Part shown: positions 5,347-11,803 of the stretch, piece by piece
Layout: each line of letters opens with the position of its first letter
Position numbering within the stretch: position 1 is the stretch's first letter
Source: JAFAXD01 sp035472475
GTDB taxonomy: Bacteria > Pseudomonadota > Alphaproteobacteria > Rhizobiales > Xanthobacteraceae
Reading direction: 5' to 3'
NCBI GenBank assembly: GCA_035472475.1
Contig: DATIPA010000221.1
Coordinates: 1-13,171, forward strand
Length of the DNA stretch: 13,171 nucleotides
Position numbers and translations under genes: made by a program
The notes under the pieces: model-generated
What the model saw: the letters and a program-made list of their open reading frames with translations, nothing else
What the model was told of the DNA's origin: nothing
Database searches by the model: none

Positions 5347-6921
5347 ATGAAACGCAAGATCGCCGCCATCCTGGCTGCCGACGTCGTCGGTTACAGCAAG
5401 CTCGTCGCCGAGGACGAGGAGGAAACGTTGCGCCGGCTGGCGTCATACCGATCCGTATTCGACGATTTCATCACGCGCGGTTCCGGCCGAGTCTTCAACA
5501 CCGCGGGCGATGCGATCTTGGCGGAGTTCCCGAGCGCGGTCGAAGCCGTGCGCTGCGCGATCGACGTGCAGGAAAGCCTGCGCACCCGCAATCTTGCCTA
5601 TCCCCCGAGCCGGCAAATGTACTTCCGGATTGGCATTACCATCGGGGACGTGGTCGAGCGCGACGGTGACCTGCTCGGCGACGGCGTGAATATCGCGGCA
5701 CGCCTCGAGGGTCTGGCAAAGCCCGGCGGCCTGTGCGTGTCGCGCACCGTCTATGAACAGGTGTCCAACAAAATGTCGGTGCAATTCGCCGACATCGGCG
5801 AGCAGGAGGTGAAGAACATCCCCTCGCCGGTTCACGCCTACACCCTGACGCTTGGATCCGACACCGGGGGAGCGCCCGCACCAGCAGCCCCGACGCGCAA
5901 GCCGACGGCCCCGGCCACACCCAGGCTGATCTGGCCGATCGCGATTGCTGCAGCGAGCGTCGCCGTGATTGCGATCGTCGCGATCGTTTATTTCCTCGCG
6001 GTGCGTCCAGGCACGTCGCCGACGAGTGCCGGTTCCATGCAGACCGCCCGCACGGACGCCGCGGCCGAGCGAAAATCGCCGCCGCGTCCGGTCCGACAAG
6101 CCGAGCCGCTGGTGCCGGAAACCATCCCATTCATCACCGATCGCGAACGCGCGGCCATTCGATCGGATTACCTGCCGGCTCCGGAACACAAAGCGTTGGC
6201 CATCAGCATAGCTCGGGCCGCATTCACGTCCGGCCAGAAGGACGATGAGACCGCGAAAACCGCGGCGCTGGAGAATTGTCAAAGGCTGCTGGACGCCATC
6301 AACTCGAAAGCACGTTGCGATCTCTACGCGGTGGGCGACACCGTCGTCTATTCGCGCGGGCGCCCTCCGATGCCGCCGGAGCCATGGATCAATCGCGATC
6401 CGGCAATCGAGCGGCCGTTTGCCGCCAAGGATATTCCGTTGCTCAATGACAACGCGCGCGCGTCCGCCGACAACCGGTACGCCCAGGGGCGCGGTCCGAA
6501 GGCGTTAGCGATGTCACCGCAAGGGACGATCGCGTTCTACGTTCGACAGGCCAGCCTCGATGAGGCGGCGCGTCGCGCGCTCGAGACCTGTGGTGCGGGG
6601 GCCGGCGTTCCGTGCCTGCTCGTCGCGCTCGACGACCAATCGGTGGTGCCGATTCCGACCAGCATGAAGGTTACCGGTCTGTTTCACGCAGCCGGCAACC
6701 CGCTGATCGCGCCCGACGCCAGAGAGAGCGTCGCGCAGCGGCTAGCCAATGCACCGACCGGCTGGAACGCGGTCGCCACCGGAGCCGGAGGACGGCCGGG
6801 ACTAACACTCAAAGCCACGAGTGAGCAGGCGGCAGTCGATGGTGCGCTGGCCGATTGCGCCCGGCAGGATCGCAATTGCCGCGTTATCGCGATCGGGCCG
6901 TTCGCGGTCGAGCCGATTTAG
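5347..6921 (+). CDS. Membrane-anchored class III adenylate/guanylate cyclase with three Cys-paired C-terminal repeats
   Basis: A 524-residue protein. Residues 1-168 form a class III cyclase catalytic domain at the N-terminus: metal-binding Asp12 (AADVVGYS) and Asp55 (NTAGDAILAEF), then LLGDGVNIAARLEGLAKPGG with transition-state residues Asn115 and Arg119. Residues 171-195 are a Pro/Ala linker, 196-218 a single membrane span, and the rest is predicted to face the periplasm. That part holds three related modules, each with a Cys pair: 275-336 (C311/C324), 376-434 (C415/C423) and 467-522 (C504/C511). They share the pattern 'A-L-x-x-C...C-x-(L/V)-x-A-(V/L/I)-(G/D)' and resemble DUF4189-type domains (inference). 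The domain should convert ATP (or GTP) to a cyclic nucleotide in the cytoplasm, possibly in response to a periplasmic signal. The usual purine-selecting Lys four residues before Asp55 is Asn51 here. The ATG at 5347 is chosen because the catalytic domain starts there; an in-frame TTG at 5311 is less likely. Confidence 0.88.
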   Translation: MKRKIAAILAADVVGYSKLVAEDEEETLRRLASYRSVFDDFITRGSGRVFNTAGDAILAEFPSAVEAVRCAIDVQESLRTRNLAYPPSRQMYFRIGITIGDVVERDGDLLGDGVNIAARLEGLAKPGGLCVSRTVYEQVSNKMSVQFADIGEQEVKNIPSPVHAYTLTLGSDTGGAPAPAAPTRKPTAPATPRLIWPIAIAAASVAVIAIVAIVYFLAVRPGTSPTSAGSMQTARTDAAAERKSPPRPVRQAEPLVPETIPFITDRERAAIRSDYLPAPEHKALAISIARAAFTSGQKDDETAKTAALENCQRLLDAINSKARCDLYAVGDTVVYSRGRPPMPPEPWINRDPAIERPFAAKDIPLLNDNARASADNRYAQGRGPKALAMSPQGTIAFYVRQASLDEAARRALETCGAGAGVPCLLVALDDQSVVPIPTSMKVTGLFHAAGNPLIAPDARESVAQRLANAPTGWNAVATGAGGRPGLTLKATSEQAAVDGALADCARQDRNCRVIAIGPFAVEPI

Positions 6922-6979
6922 ATCGAGCTCCTCGCGTTCGGCGTTTGCGTCTTAGACTGCCCAAAGCAGCGGCCGTATC

Positions 6980-7005
6980 GGAACAGAGCTGGCCGTCTCG
7001 GCGTT
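6980..7005 (+). promoter_or_regulatory. EcfG-type (general stress response) promoter
   Basis: GGAAC (6980-6984), a 17-base spacer, then CGTT (7002-7005). This matches the GGAAC-N16/17-CGTT consensus of the alphaproteobacterial general stress sigma factor EcfG. It lies 60 bp upstream of the start of the small secreted-protein gene, giving a 5' leader of roughly 50 bases. Confidence 0.72.
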
Positions 7006-7064
7006 GATAGGCTGTCTCGCAGCGGCGAACATCGCGCCGACCGAGTGCGCCAGGAGGACACGCC

Positions 7065-7292
7065 ATGCAAACAACGATCCGTACTTGCGCGCTTTGCGTC
7101 GTGTTCGTCGCTGCGCTGGCCCTAGGCGCGTCGAGGCCGAGTTCGGCGGCCCCGGCGTTCGCCGGCGCCGCTCAGGCCAAAGCCCTCGCCGGTCAGCAAC
7201 TCACTGACGTGCGCTGGCGCCGACACTACGGGTACCGCTATCGCCGCGGCTGCGTCATCGCGGGTGGCTACCACCGTGAAATGAGTTGCTGA
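7065..7292 (+). CDS. Small secreted protein, function unknown, probably stress-induced
   Basis: A 75-residue precursor. Residues 1-29 look like a Sec signal peptide (MQTTIR, core ALCVVFVAALALGAS, cleavage near SSAA). The mature part is short, with an Ala-rich start, a basic/aromatic stretch VRWRRHYGYRYRRG (49-62) and Cys63 and Cys75, which could form a disulfide. AGGAGG lies seven bases before the ATG. The upstream EcfG-type promoter points to induction in the general stress response. It follows the cyclase gene by 143 bp but has its own promoter. I do not recognise a named family; small exported basic proteins of this kind are common in Rhizobiales. Confidence 0.7.
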   Translation: MQTTIRTCALCVVFVAALALGASRPSSAAPAFAGAAQAKALAGQQLTDVRWRRHYGYRYRRGCVIAGGYHREMSC

Positions 7293-7296
7293 TTGT

Positions 7297-7349
7297 CGCG
7301 CTGCAGCGCGGCGGCTAGAATGAACCGTGACGGGCGCACGAAGTGCGCC
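7297..7349 (+). repeat. Two adjacent hairpins downstream of the secreted-protein gene
   Basis: CGCGCTGCAGCGCG (7297-7310) is a perfect 14-bp palindrome directly after the stop codon. GGCGCAC (7333-7339) and GTGCGCC (7343-7349) form a 7-bp stem with a three-base loop. Neither is followed by a T-tract. They may act as an atypical terminator or 3' stabiliser (inference). Confidence 0.4.
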
Positions 7350-7370
7350 GCCCAAACTGCTCCTTTGAGG

Positions 7371-7448
7371 ATGTCGCATGACCATCCTTCAGATGCAGTG
7401 GCACGTGTCGATCACGGCTACGAGTCGTGGAGCGATTTCGTGGCGTGA
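7371..7448 (+). CDS. Possible 25-residue peptide ORF upstream of the zinc-ribbon gene
   Basis: ATG at 7371 to TGA at 7446-7448 encodes MSHDHPSDAVARVDHGYESW followed by SDFVA. It ends 15 bp before the zinc-ribbon gene and could be co-translated with it. The only Shine-Dalgarno-like bases (GAGG) abut the start codon, which is too close, so support is weak. Confidence 0.25.
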   Translation: MSHDHPSDAVARVDHGYESWSDFVA

Positions 7449-7463
7449 AGCCCGGAGCGCCCC

Positions 7464-7664
7464 ATGCCGCTGACCGGGGGTATCACGCCAGGGCGTTCCT
7501 TCTTCTGTCCGCACTGCGGTGCGCTCTATGCGGTGACGCATTCGCGCAGCAACGAGCCGGCGCGCGGCACGGCAAAGTGCGTGGTCTGCGAACGGGCCAT
7601 GGACGAGTGGGAATCGAGTTCGGTTCCAACCTACAAGCTTGTTCACAGACCGGAAGATGCCTGA
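7464..7664 (+). CDS. Small zinc-ribbon protein
   Basis: A 66-residue cytoplasmic protein with two CxxC knuckles, C15-PH-C18 and C39-VV-C42, separated by 20 residues. It is a compact zinc ribbon that probably binds one Zn(II). The region between (GALYAVTHSRSNEPARGTAK) and the C-terminus (MDEWESSSVPTYKLVHRPED) reads as real, conserved-looking protein sequence. Small stand-alone zinc ribbons of this type occur in Bradyrhizobium-like genomes without known function. GGAG lies six bases before the ATG. It ends 48 bp before the left tRNA-derived repeat and so lies just outside the putative island. Confidence 0.72.
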   Translation: MPLTGGITPGRSFFCPHCGALYAVTHSRSNEPARGTAKCVVCERAMDEWESSSVPTYKLVHRPEDA

Positions 7665-7712
7665 ACCGGACCGTTGGACGTTCGGGCGCGTCGGATAAAT
7701 CAGCGATCGAGC

Positions 7713-7757
7713 TGGTACAGCTGGGTGGACTCGAACCACCGACCTCCTGATCCACAG
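7713..7757 (-). repeat. Left copy of 45-bp tRNA-His 3'-half repeat (candidate attachment site)
   Basis: These 45 bases are identical and in the same orientation to 11513-11557, which is the tRNA-His 3' half from the CCA end to the anticodon loop. After 7757 similarity continues for only about four bases if one base is gapped, then stops; the rest of the tRNA is absent. A truncated tRNA 3' end as a direct repeat at a distance is the standard signature of integration at a tRNA gene. Confidence 0.82.
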
Positions 7758-7850
7758 CAGGTTTTGTCTCATCGGCACAGATTAACAGCTCCGCCGCGCG
7801 CCCACGATCGCCGGCGCCCTTGCCCGCACTGGGTTTGTCGGCCGCGAAAG

Positions 7851-8390
7851 TTAGGCGGCGGCCGAGGCGGTGCTGTCGTCAGTTGAGCCCTGATCCTGCT
7901 TGGGCGCTGCGTCCGCCGCCATGGCAACCGCGTCGTCGGAGAGGACCGTGCCATCGTCTTGGACCGCGACTGCCTTTTCCTGCTGTAGCATCTCACATGA
8001 GAACGACAGCGCGTTGGAGACGAGGCAAACGCCGCGGCAATTGTCGGCCTGGAACTCGATCTTGTGATCGACCAGCCCGCCGTCCTGCTGCACGGATATC
8101 GTCATCGCGATCCGCGCGATGCCGCCATCCTTCACGAACACGTTCGGCGCGATGTCGTATTTGACGACGCGCCCGTGCAAATTCGCAAACAACGCCTGAT
8201 CGTCGGCACCGAGGTCGCCGACGTCGACCTGCTGAGTCTCGAGCAGGATGTAGCCGAGCGAACCAATCGAGTTGGACGCGCTAGTAAACCCGTTGCCGTC
8301 CATCCAAACATCGATCAGAGCGACGCCGAGACCAATATCCGTCTTGGGAATATTCACCGCTTCGCCGCCGAGTAGCAGTTTCACTTTCAT
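7851..8390 (-). CDS. Unrecognised protein, third gene of the island operon
   Basis: A 179-residue protein without signal peptide or membrane span. Residues 1-135 have alternating hydrophobic/polar patterning typical of a beta-rich fold (VKLLLGGEAVNIP, YILLETQQVDVG, RIAMTISVQQ). A small cluster of three Cys lies at 118, 122 and 132 (DNCRGVCLVSNALSFSCE). The last 40 residues form an acidic, Asp/Ala/Ser-rich tail that is probably disordered. The ATG at 8390 has GGAGAG four bases upstream. It starts 21 bp after the stop of the 521-residue gene on the same strand, so the two are very likely co-transcribed. I do not recognise a family and assign no function. Confidence 0.72.
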   Translation of the reverse strand: MKVKLLLGGEAVNIPKTDIGLGVALIDVWMDGNGFTSASNSIGSLGYILLETQQVDVGDLGADDQALFANLHGRVVKYDIAPNVFVKDGGIARIAMTISVQQDGGLVDHKIEFQADNCRGVCLVSNALSFSCEMLQQEKAVAVQDDGTVLSDDAVAMAADAAPKQDQGSTDDSTASAAA

Positions 8391-8411
8391 GACACTCTCC
8401 TGTCGGGCGCG

Positions 8412-9977
8412 TCATGCGCCCTGGGCCGTCGTTCCGGGATTTTCAGCCGATGGAGCAGCGCCGCCGCCCGCGCCCGGAACGGCCGCGGGGGCGGCGGAGG
8501 GGAGCGCGGCCGCCGGCGCTGGAGCGGTCGCAGGATTTGGCGCGCTCGGAGCGGCCGTCGCGTTGGCGGGGTCCGCGGGCGCCCGATCTGGCGTTGCGGG
8601 TGCGGGCGCGATGCTGACGGAGCCCGCCGGCTGATTGCCTGCCGGAGGGGCCGGCGACGAGGCGGGACCGGAGGCGTCGGCGACTGCGGTCGGCTCCGTC
8701 ACCGCCGGCGTCGCACTGTCAGAGGGCTTTGCTGCCGGCGCGAGCGCCGGGTCGTCAGCCGGCGGTAATACCGGCAACGCGTTGTAGAACCAGCCGATGA
8801 TCTGCATACCGGGACACGTCAGCGCGCCCGATCCCGAATCGAAACTGCGCCCGACCAGAGAGAATGGTCCGAAGGACGCTGATGCCTGCATGGCCGCGAT
8901 GTCGTCGTTCGACCACTTGGCGCAGATCCTGAGGTTGCGGATGACGACGAACGCGCTCGGTAGGACGGGCAGCAGGCCGGGATCGCCCGCTCCGGTGCCA
9001 TTGGCAAAGGACGCGCGCGCGTAACCCGGCACGTACCAGTTTCGGGTCAGCAAGAATGCCTGCGGAAACCACGGCCAATTGAGCGCAACAACGCAGTGAT
9101 CGAAGCCAAGGTCGAGGCTGTCGGTGGCGACCGGCTGGGCGCTGCCAGCGGCGTTGAGCTTGGCGGTGGCCTCGGCCGCAACTAGCGGCCGAAAGGACAC
9201 CGGCCGACCCAGACGGAGTGTCGCCGGCGGCGCCGCTGCGGCTGGCGCTGCCGTCATAGCGGCTCGCATCCGCAGCGCGGTGCCGGCCGTGCGCGGGATC
9301 GACGGCGCCGGCTGAGCCTGCGCTGTGAACGACATCCAATGCCCGGACGCGACCGATGTCTGGATCGCCGGGCGGAACTGGTTTGGCAGTACGCGCCAGC
9401 CCAGGGGCGGTAGCTGCAGCGGCGGCCGCGTCGGCGGGGCGGGGGGCGGCTGAGTAGGCGTCGTGGTCTGCTGCCCGACCGTATGCGTCGTCCAGTTGTC
9501 TTTGGCGTCCGGGTCATACCAATTGTCGGGCGTCGCGTAGACCGGGCGGAACTGGAATGGGCCCGCCAGCGATCCGAGCTTGAGGTCGAAAGCTTTCGCA
9601 GCCGGATCTTTGGCCGCGCCCAGCATTGCCATGCCGTCCGCCGTAACCGGCATGGATTGCGTGAGCAGAAGCTCGACCATCGCGTCGACGGTGCGTGTCG
9701 AACGCCGCACGCTGTCGTCGGTGACTTCGAGAACCGAATTGGCGATTTCTGACAGGCGCTCGATCGCTAACGCCGGGGAGAACAGACGGTTTATCGGTGC
9801 ACTCGATGGTCCCGGCGGGGGCGCGGCGGGATCCGGCGCTTGGAGGCGGAACATGTCTGGCGTGATCGGCACACCGATCTCGAAGGCCAGTAAGGAGCCG
9901 GCGCCCGACTGCGACGCGTAGAGAGCGGAGAACAGGTCGTAGACCTTCTCCATCAGGTTCGCGGTGCGCACCGGCAT
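8412..9977 (-). CDS. Unrecognised 521-residue protein, second gene of the island operon
   Basis: The N-terminal part (1-145) is mainly helical (MEKVYDLFSALYASQ; IERLSEIANSVLEVTDD), followed by FRPVYATPDNWYDPDAKDNW (143-162). Then come a Pro/Thr-rich linker (170-190) and an Ala-rich stretch (236-252). Residues 287-406 look like a folded core rich in Trp, Pro and Phe: LNWPWFPQAFLLTRNWYVPG (299-318), LPVLPSAFVVIRNLRI (336-351), ASFGPFSLVGRSF (367-379), CPGMQIIGWFYNALP (388-402). The last 115 residues are a low-complexity Ala/Pro tail. There is no signal peptide or membrane span. The ATG at 9977 has GGAG about nine bases upstream; Met9 is an alternative start. The core reads like a conserved family of unknown function. 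Gene order suggests it works with the other two products. Confidence 0.75.
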   Translation of the reverse strand: MPVRTANLMEKVYDLFSALYASQSGAGSLLAFEIGVPITPDMFRLQAPDPAAPPPGPSSAPINRLFSPALAIERLSEIANSVLEVTDDSVRRSTRTVDAMVELLLTQSMPVTADGMAMLGAAKDPAAKAFDLKLGSLAGPFQFRPVYATPDNWYDPDAKDNWTTHTVGQQTTTPTQPPPAPPTRPPLQLPPLGWRVLPNQFRPAIQTSVASGHWMSFTAQAQPAPSIPRTAGTALRMRAAMTAAPAAAAPPATLRLGRPVSFRPLVAAEATAKLNAAGSAQPVATDSLDLGFDHCVVALNWPWFPQAFLLTRNWYVPGYARASFANGTGAGDPGLLPVLPSAFVVIRNLRICAKWSNDDIAAMQASASFGPFSLVGRSFDSGSGALTCPGMQIIGWFYNALPVLPPADDPALAPAAKPSDSATPAVTEPTAVADASGPASSPAPPAGNQPAGSVSIAPAPATPDRAPADPANATAAPSAPNPATAPAPAAALPSAAPAAVPGAGGGAAPSAENPGTTAQGA

Positions 9978-9998
9978 GACGCGACACTCCGATCGCGG

Positions 9999-10017
9999 GG
10001 CGGCCTGCGCGGCCGCC
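9999..10017 (-). repeat. Intercistronic GC hairpin between island genes 1 and 2
   Basis: GGCGGCC (9999-10005) and GGCCGCC (10011-10017) form a 7-bp stem with a five-base loop in the 47-bp gap between the first and second island genes. There is no T-tract. It may tune the relative expression of the genes (inference). Confidence 0.35.
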
Positions 10018-10024
10018 GCGTGGA

Positions 10025-10974
10025 TCAGACCTTGGCGGCCTGCAAGCTGTCGGCGGTGACCTTGCTTTTGTCGTCCTCCGGCTTCGGCAGCGTTGGATCA
10101 TCGAGCGGAGGGCAAGCCGGCACGATATCGCTGAGGAAGGCGACGATTTGCGCCCGTAGGTGTCGAACAGCTGTCGCGCCTTCTTGATCATGTGATCCTG
10201 CACGCTGACCCCGACCGAGCCGATAATGTCCAGTGCGCGCTCCACTTTCTCGGCGCCCTCGGTTTTCAACGTGTCATACGCATCGTCGACATTCTGCTGA
10301 TACGTAGCTGAGGTCATCGGCCAGATCTCGGCCTTGGCCGGATCCGATTTCGACGCCGCCATGGCGACCGCGTAGTCGGCCTTGGCCTGCGCGTATGCGG
10401 CAGCGTTCTTCGAATACCTTTTGTACAGCTTGCTCTTGCCGACGATGCTACCGTCGTCGGGATCAAGCTCGTACAGCACCTTCTGCGCGTCATCGATCTG
10501 CTTTTGCACGGCCGGTGAAATCGGCGGCATTGGCAATGGCTGCATGCCCGTGATCACGCCCTCATAGGCCGCGTCCAAATGGCGCCCTGTCGGGTATTCG
10601 AGATAGGTCCCGTCGGTCGTCACCTGCAGCATGATGTTGCAGAGTTGTGCGGTCTTGTACGCCGCCTCGAGCGCCTTGGCATATTTCGGATCGGGCGGCG
10701 TCGCAGGCTGGGCTGCGCCGGCTGCCGGCGCGGTCGGGGGCGAGACCGGCGTCGCCGACGTGGCCTGGGCCTGGCCTTGCGCCGAGGCGCCGCCCATCGG
10801 CGACCACGGATGCAGGTAGTCTTCCGGATCGACCGGCATGCCGAGCGTCATCATCGAATAGACAACACCTCCGCCGAGCGGCTTGTTATCGCTCCGCACG
10901 GGCCGGGCCTGTTTGACGTTGTTGATAAGCGTGTCGAACAGTGAGAGTACCGCGGCGCCTGGTTCGTTGCTCAT
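10025..10974 (-). pseudogene. Unrecognised protein, first gene of the island operon, with apparent single-base frameshift
   Basis: From ATG 10974 (AGGGA just upstream) the frame encodes residues 1-274. Visible parts are a short helix, GGGVVYSMMTLGMPVDPEDY (34-53), a low-complexity Ala/Pro/Gln stretch (62-95), then a long helical region with TAQLCNIMLQVTTDGTYLEY (108-127), ITGMQPLPMPP (141-151) and EGAEKVERALDIIGSVGVSV (239-258). At the CCC run 10153-10155 the sensible frame shifts by one. The continuation AQIVAFLSDIVPACPPLDDP..., ending SLQAAKV and TGA at 10025-10027, lies in the -1 frame. Restoring one G in the coding-strand GGG run would give an intact protein of about 316 residues. Without it, the original frame stays open as nonsense to 9514, inside gene 2. 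No signal peptide or membrane span. Function unknown. Confidence 0.7.
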
Positions 10975-11231
10975 GGTTCCCTGCCTTCGCTGATGTGCAA
11001 TTCGGAAAGCGCCGCGAAAACTGCGCGCGGCGATCAGGGCCGGATGACAGGCTCGAGAGGCAACCACGCCGTCCGACAACAAGTCACGCCCGGCGCTCTG
11101 GCGGCTACATAATTGCAATGATAATTGCGTGATTGTGTGAGCGGCATCACGTATCGACGCAAAATTTGCGCCGCGCTTACGTTTCGACGCGGTCAAGCGG
11201 TATCTGGTTGACGCAAATTACGTTCAACAAA
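10975..11231. other. AT-rich upstream region of the island operon with short repeats
   Basis: This is probably the promoter region of the three-gene operon. ATAATTGC occurs twice (11109-11116 and 11121-11128). GCAAAATTTGC near 11159-11169 is an 11-bp palindrome. T(C/T)GACGC occurs three times (11154-11160, 11184-11190, 11208-11214). Base composition around 11105-11235 is clearly more AT-rich than the surrounding genes. I could not assign -35/-10 boxes with confidence. Confidence 0.4.
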
Positions 11232-11512
11232 TCAAAATGCGGAGCACCGGCCTCGCCATTCGCGGTCGCCGGATCCAGTGCGGGATCGTTGTTCAATCTT
11301 CACGCACTCGATCAGCTTCCGCGTTTTCCCGGCAATCATCTCGTCAACGAACTCGGCCGGCAACGGATCCGCTCCCGGATTGGAGAGCGATCCTTTCTAT
11401 TGGAAAGCAACCTGTTCGCTCGCGTTGCTATACGCAGCGGTTTGGTCCCGTTGGGACAGGTCATACGCGTCAGATAGGATGAAGCCGCAAACAATAGGGA
11501 AGTTTGATTCGT
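11232..11512 (-). pseudogene. Decayed coding fragment between tRNA-His and the island operon
   Basis: On the minus strand the frame ending at TGA 11232-11234 reads like protein with GC-rich third positions: LSDAYDLSQRDQTAAYSNAS, then EQVAFQ, an in-frame TAG at 11397-11399, then KGSLSNPGADPLPAEFVDEM and IAGKTRKLIECVKIE. No ATG or GTG start is seen upstream before the frame enters the tRNA. A TTG at 11363 with GGGAG eight bases upstream could start a 43-residue remnant. The position next to the tRNA 3' end is where island integrase genes usually lie, but I see no integrase motif and do not recognise the protein. Confidence 0.33.
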
Positions 11513-11557
11513 TGGTACAGCTGGGTGGACTCGAACCACCGACCTCCTGATCCACAG
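11513..11557 (-). repeat. Right copy of 45-bp repeat (tRNA-His 3' half, candidate attachment site)
   Basis: This is part of the intact tRNA-His and identical to 7713-7757 in the same orientation. It covers CCA, discriminator base, acceptor 3' strand, T-arm, variable loop and the anticodon stem as far as the anticodon loop, the region commonly used as an integration core. Confidence 0.82.
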
Positions 11558-11589
11558 TCAGGCGCTCTAACCAACTGAGCTACAGCTGC
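11513..11589 (-). tRNA. tRNA-His (anticodon GTG), CCA encoded
   Basis: The 77-base cloverleaf reads on the minus strand as acceptor GCAGCTG/CAGCTGT (first pair G-U), D-arm GCTC...GAGC, anticodon stem CCTGA/TCAGG with loop CTGTGGA (anticodon GTG), variable loop AGGTC, T-arm GGTGG-TTCGAGT-CCACC, discriminator A73 and an encoded CCA. The base before position 1 is T, so the G-1 normally diagnostic of tRNA-His is absent and position 73 is A rather than C. This is the variant described for a large group of Alphaproteobacteria, whose histidyl-tRNA synthetase has adapted to it. Confidence 0.97.
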
Positions 11590-11720
11590 ACGCGAGGAGG
11601 CGAACCTAGGAGCAAGCCGCCGGCTTGACAAGACGTTCGCAAGGCACGGGCCGACCCCGTGCAACCGAGGTTGGAGTGCCGGTCCCGCCGCGCCGAAAAG
11701 CGATGCGCACAGGCCTCATC

Positions 11721-11753
11721 GTAAGCAAAAGCCCGGGCAGACGGCCCGGGCTT
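11721..11753 (-). terminator. Rho-independent terminator of the downstream phasin gene
   Basis: AAGCCCGGGC (11729-11738) and GCCCGGGCTT (11744-11753) form a 10-bp stem with a five-base loop. On the minus strand the stem runs into TTTTGCTTAC. It lies about 50 bp after the phasin stop codon. Confidence 0.85.
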
Positions 11754-11803
11754 GCTTTCTACGCCACGCAACGCTTACGCAACACAAAGGGGCGCGGCTC
11801 TGA

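Larger units (their letters stand above)
7713..11557. mobile_element. Putative 3.8-kb tRNA-His-associated island or satellite without visible integrase
   Basis: The segment is bounded by perfect 45-bp direct repeats derived from the tRNA-His 3' half, with the intact tRNA at the right end. The offset between repeats is 3,800 bp. Inside are a three-gene minus-strand operon of unrecognised proteins and a decayed coding fragment adjoining the tRNA. No integrase, recombinase, relaxase or replication gene is visible. It may be a non-autonomous element mobilised in trans or the remnant of a larger island (inference). Confidence 0.6.

Noticed and set aside
5443..6282. Minus-strand open frame opposite the cyclase gene
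   Set aside because: It overlaps the motif-rich cyclase catalytic domain and shows no recognisable motif or ribosome-binding site.
7427..7750. Two open frames (this one and 11278-11550) both ending in VQLGGLEPPTS
   Set aside because: The shared ending is simply the tRNA-His sequence translated in both repeat copies; it is not a conserved protein C-terminus.
9514..10152. Continuation of the first island gene's original frame into gene 2
   Set aside because: After 10153 the translation becomes Arg/Ser/Pro-rich nonsense, while the -1 frame gives a normal C-terminus and stop. The open extension is a by-product of the frameshift and high GC.
10153..10160. Programmed -1 ribosomal frameshift in the first island gene
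   Set aside because: The local codons (TAC GGG CGC AAA) do not form an X-XXY-YYZ slippery site and no strong downstream hairpin was evident, so a base deletion or error is the simpler explanation.
11154..11214. Three T(C/T)GACGC repeats as replication iterons
   Set aside because: Spacing is irregular (30 and 24 bp), the units are short, and no replication initiator gene is nearby. They are noted only as short repeats in the operon's upstream region.
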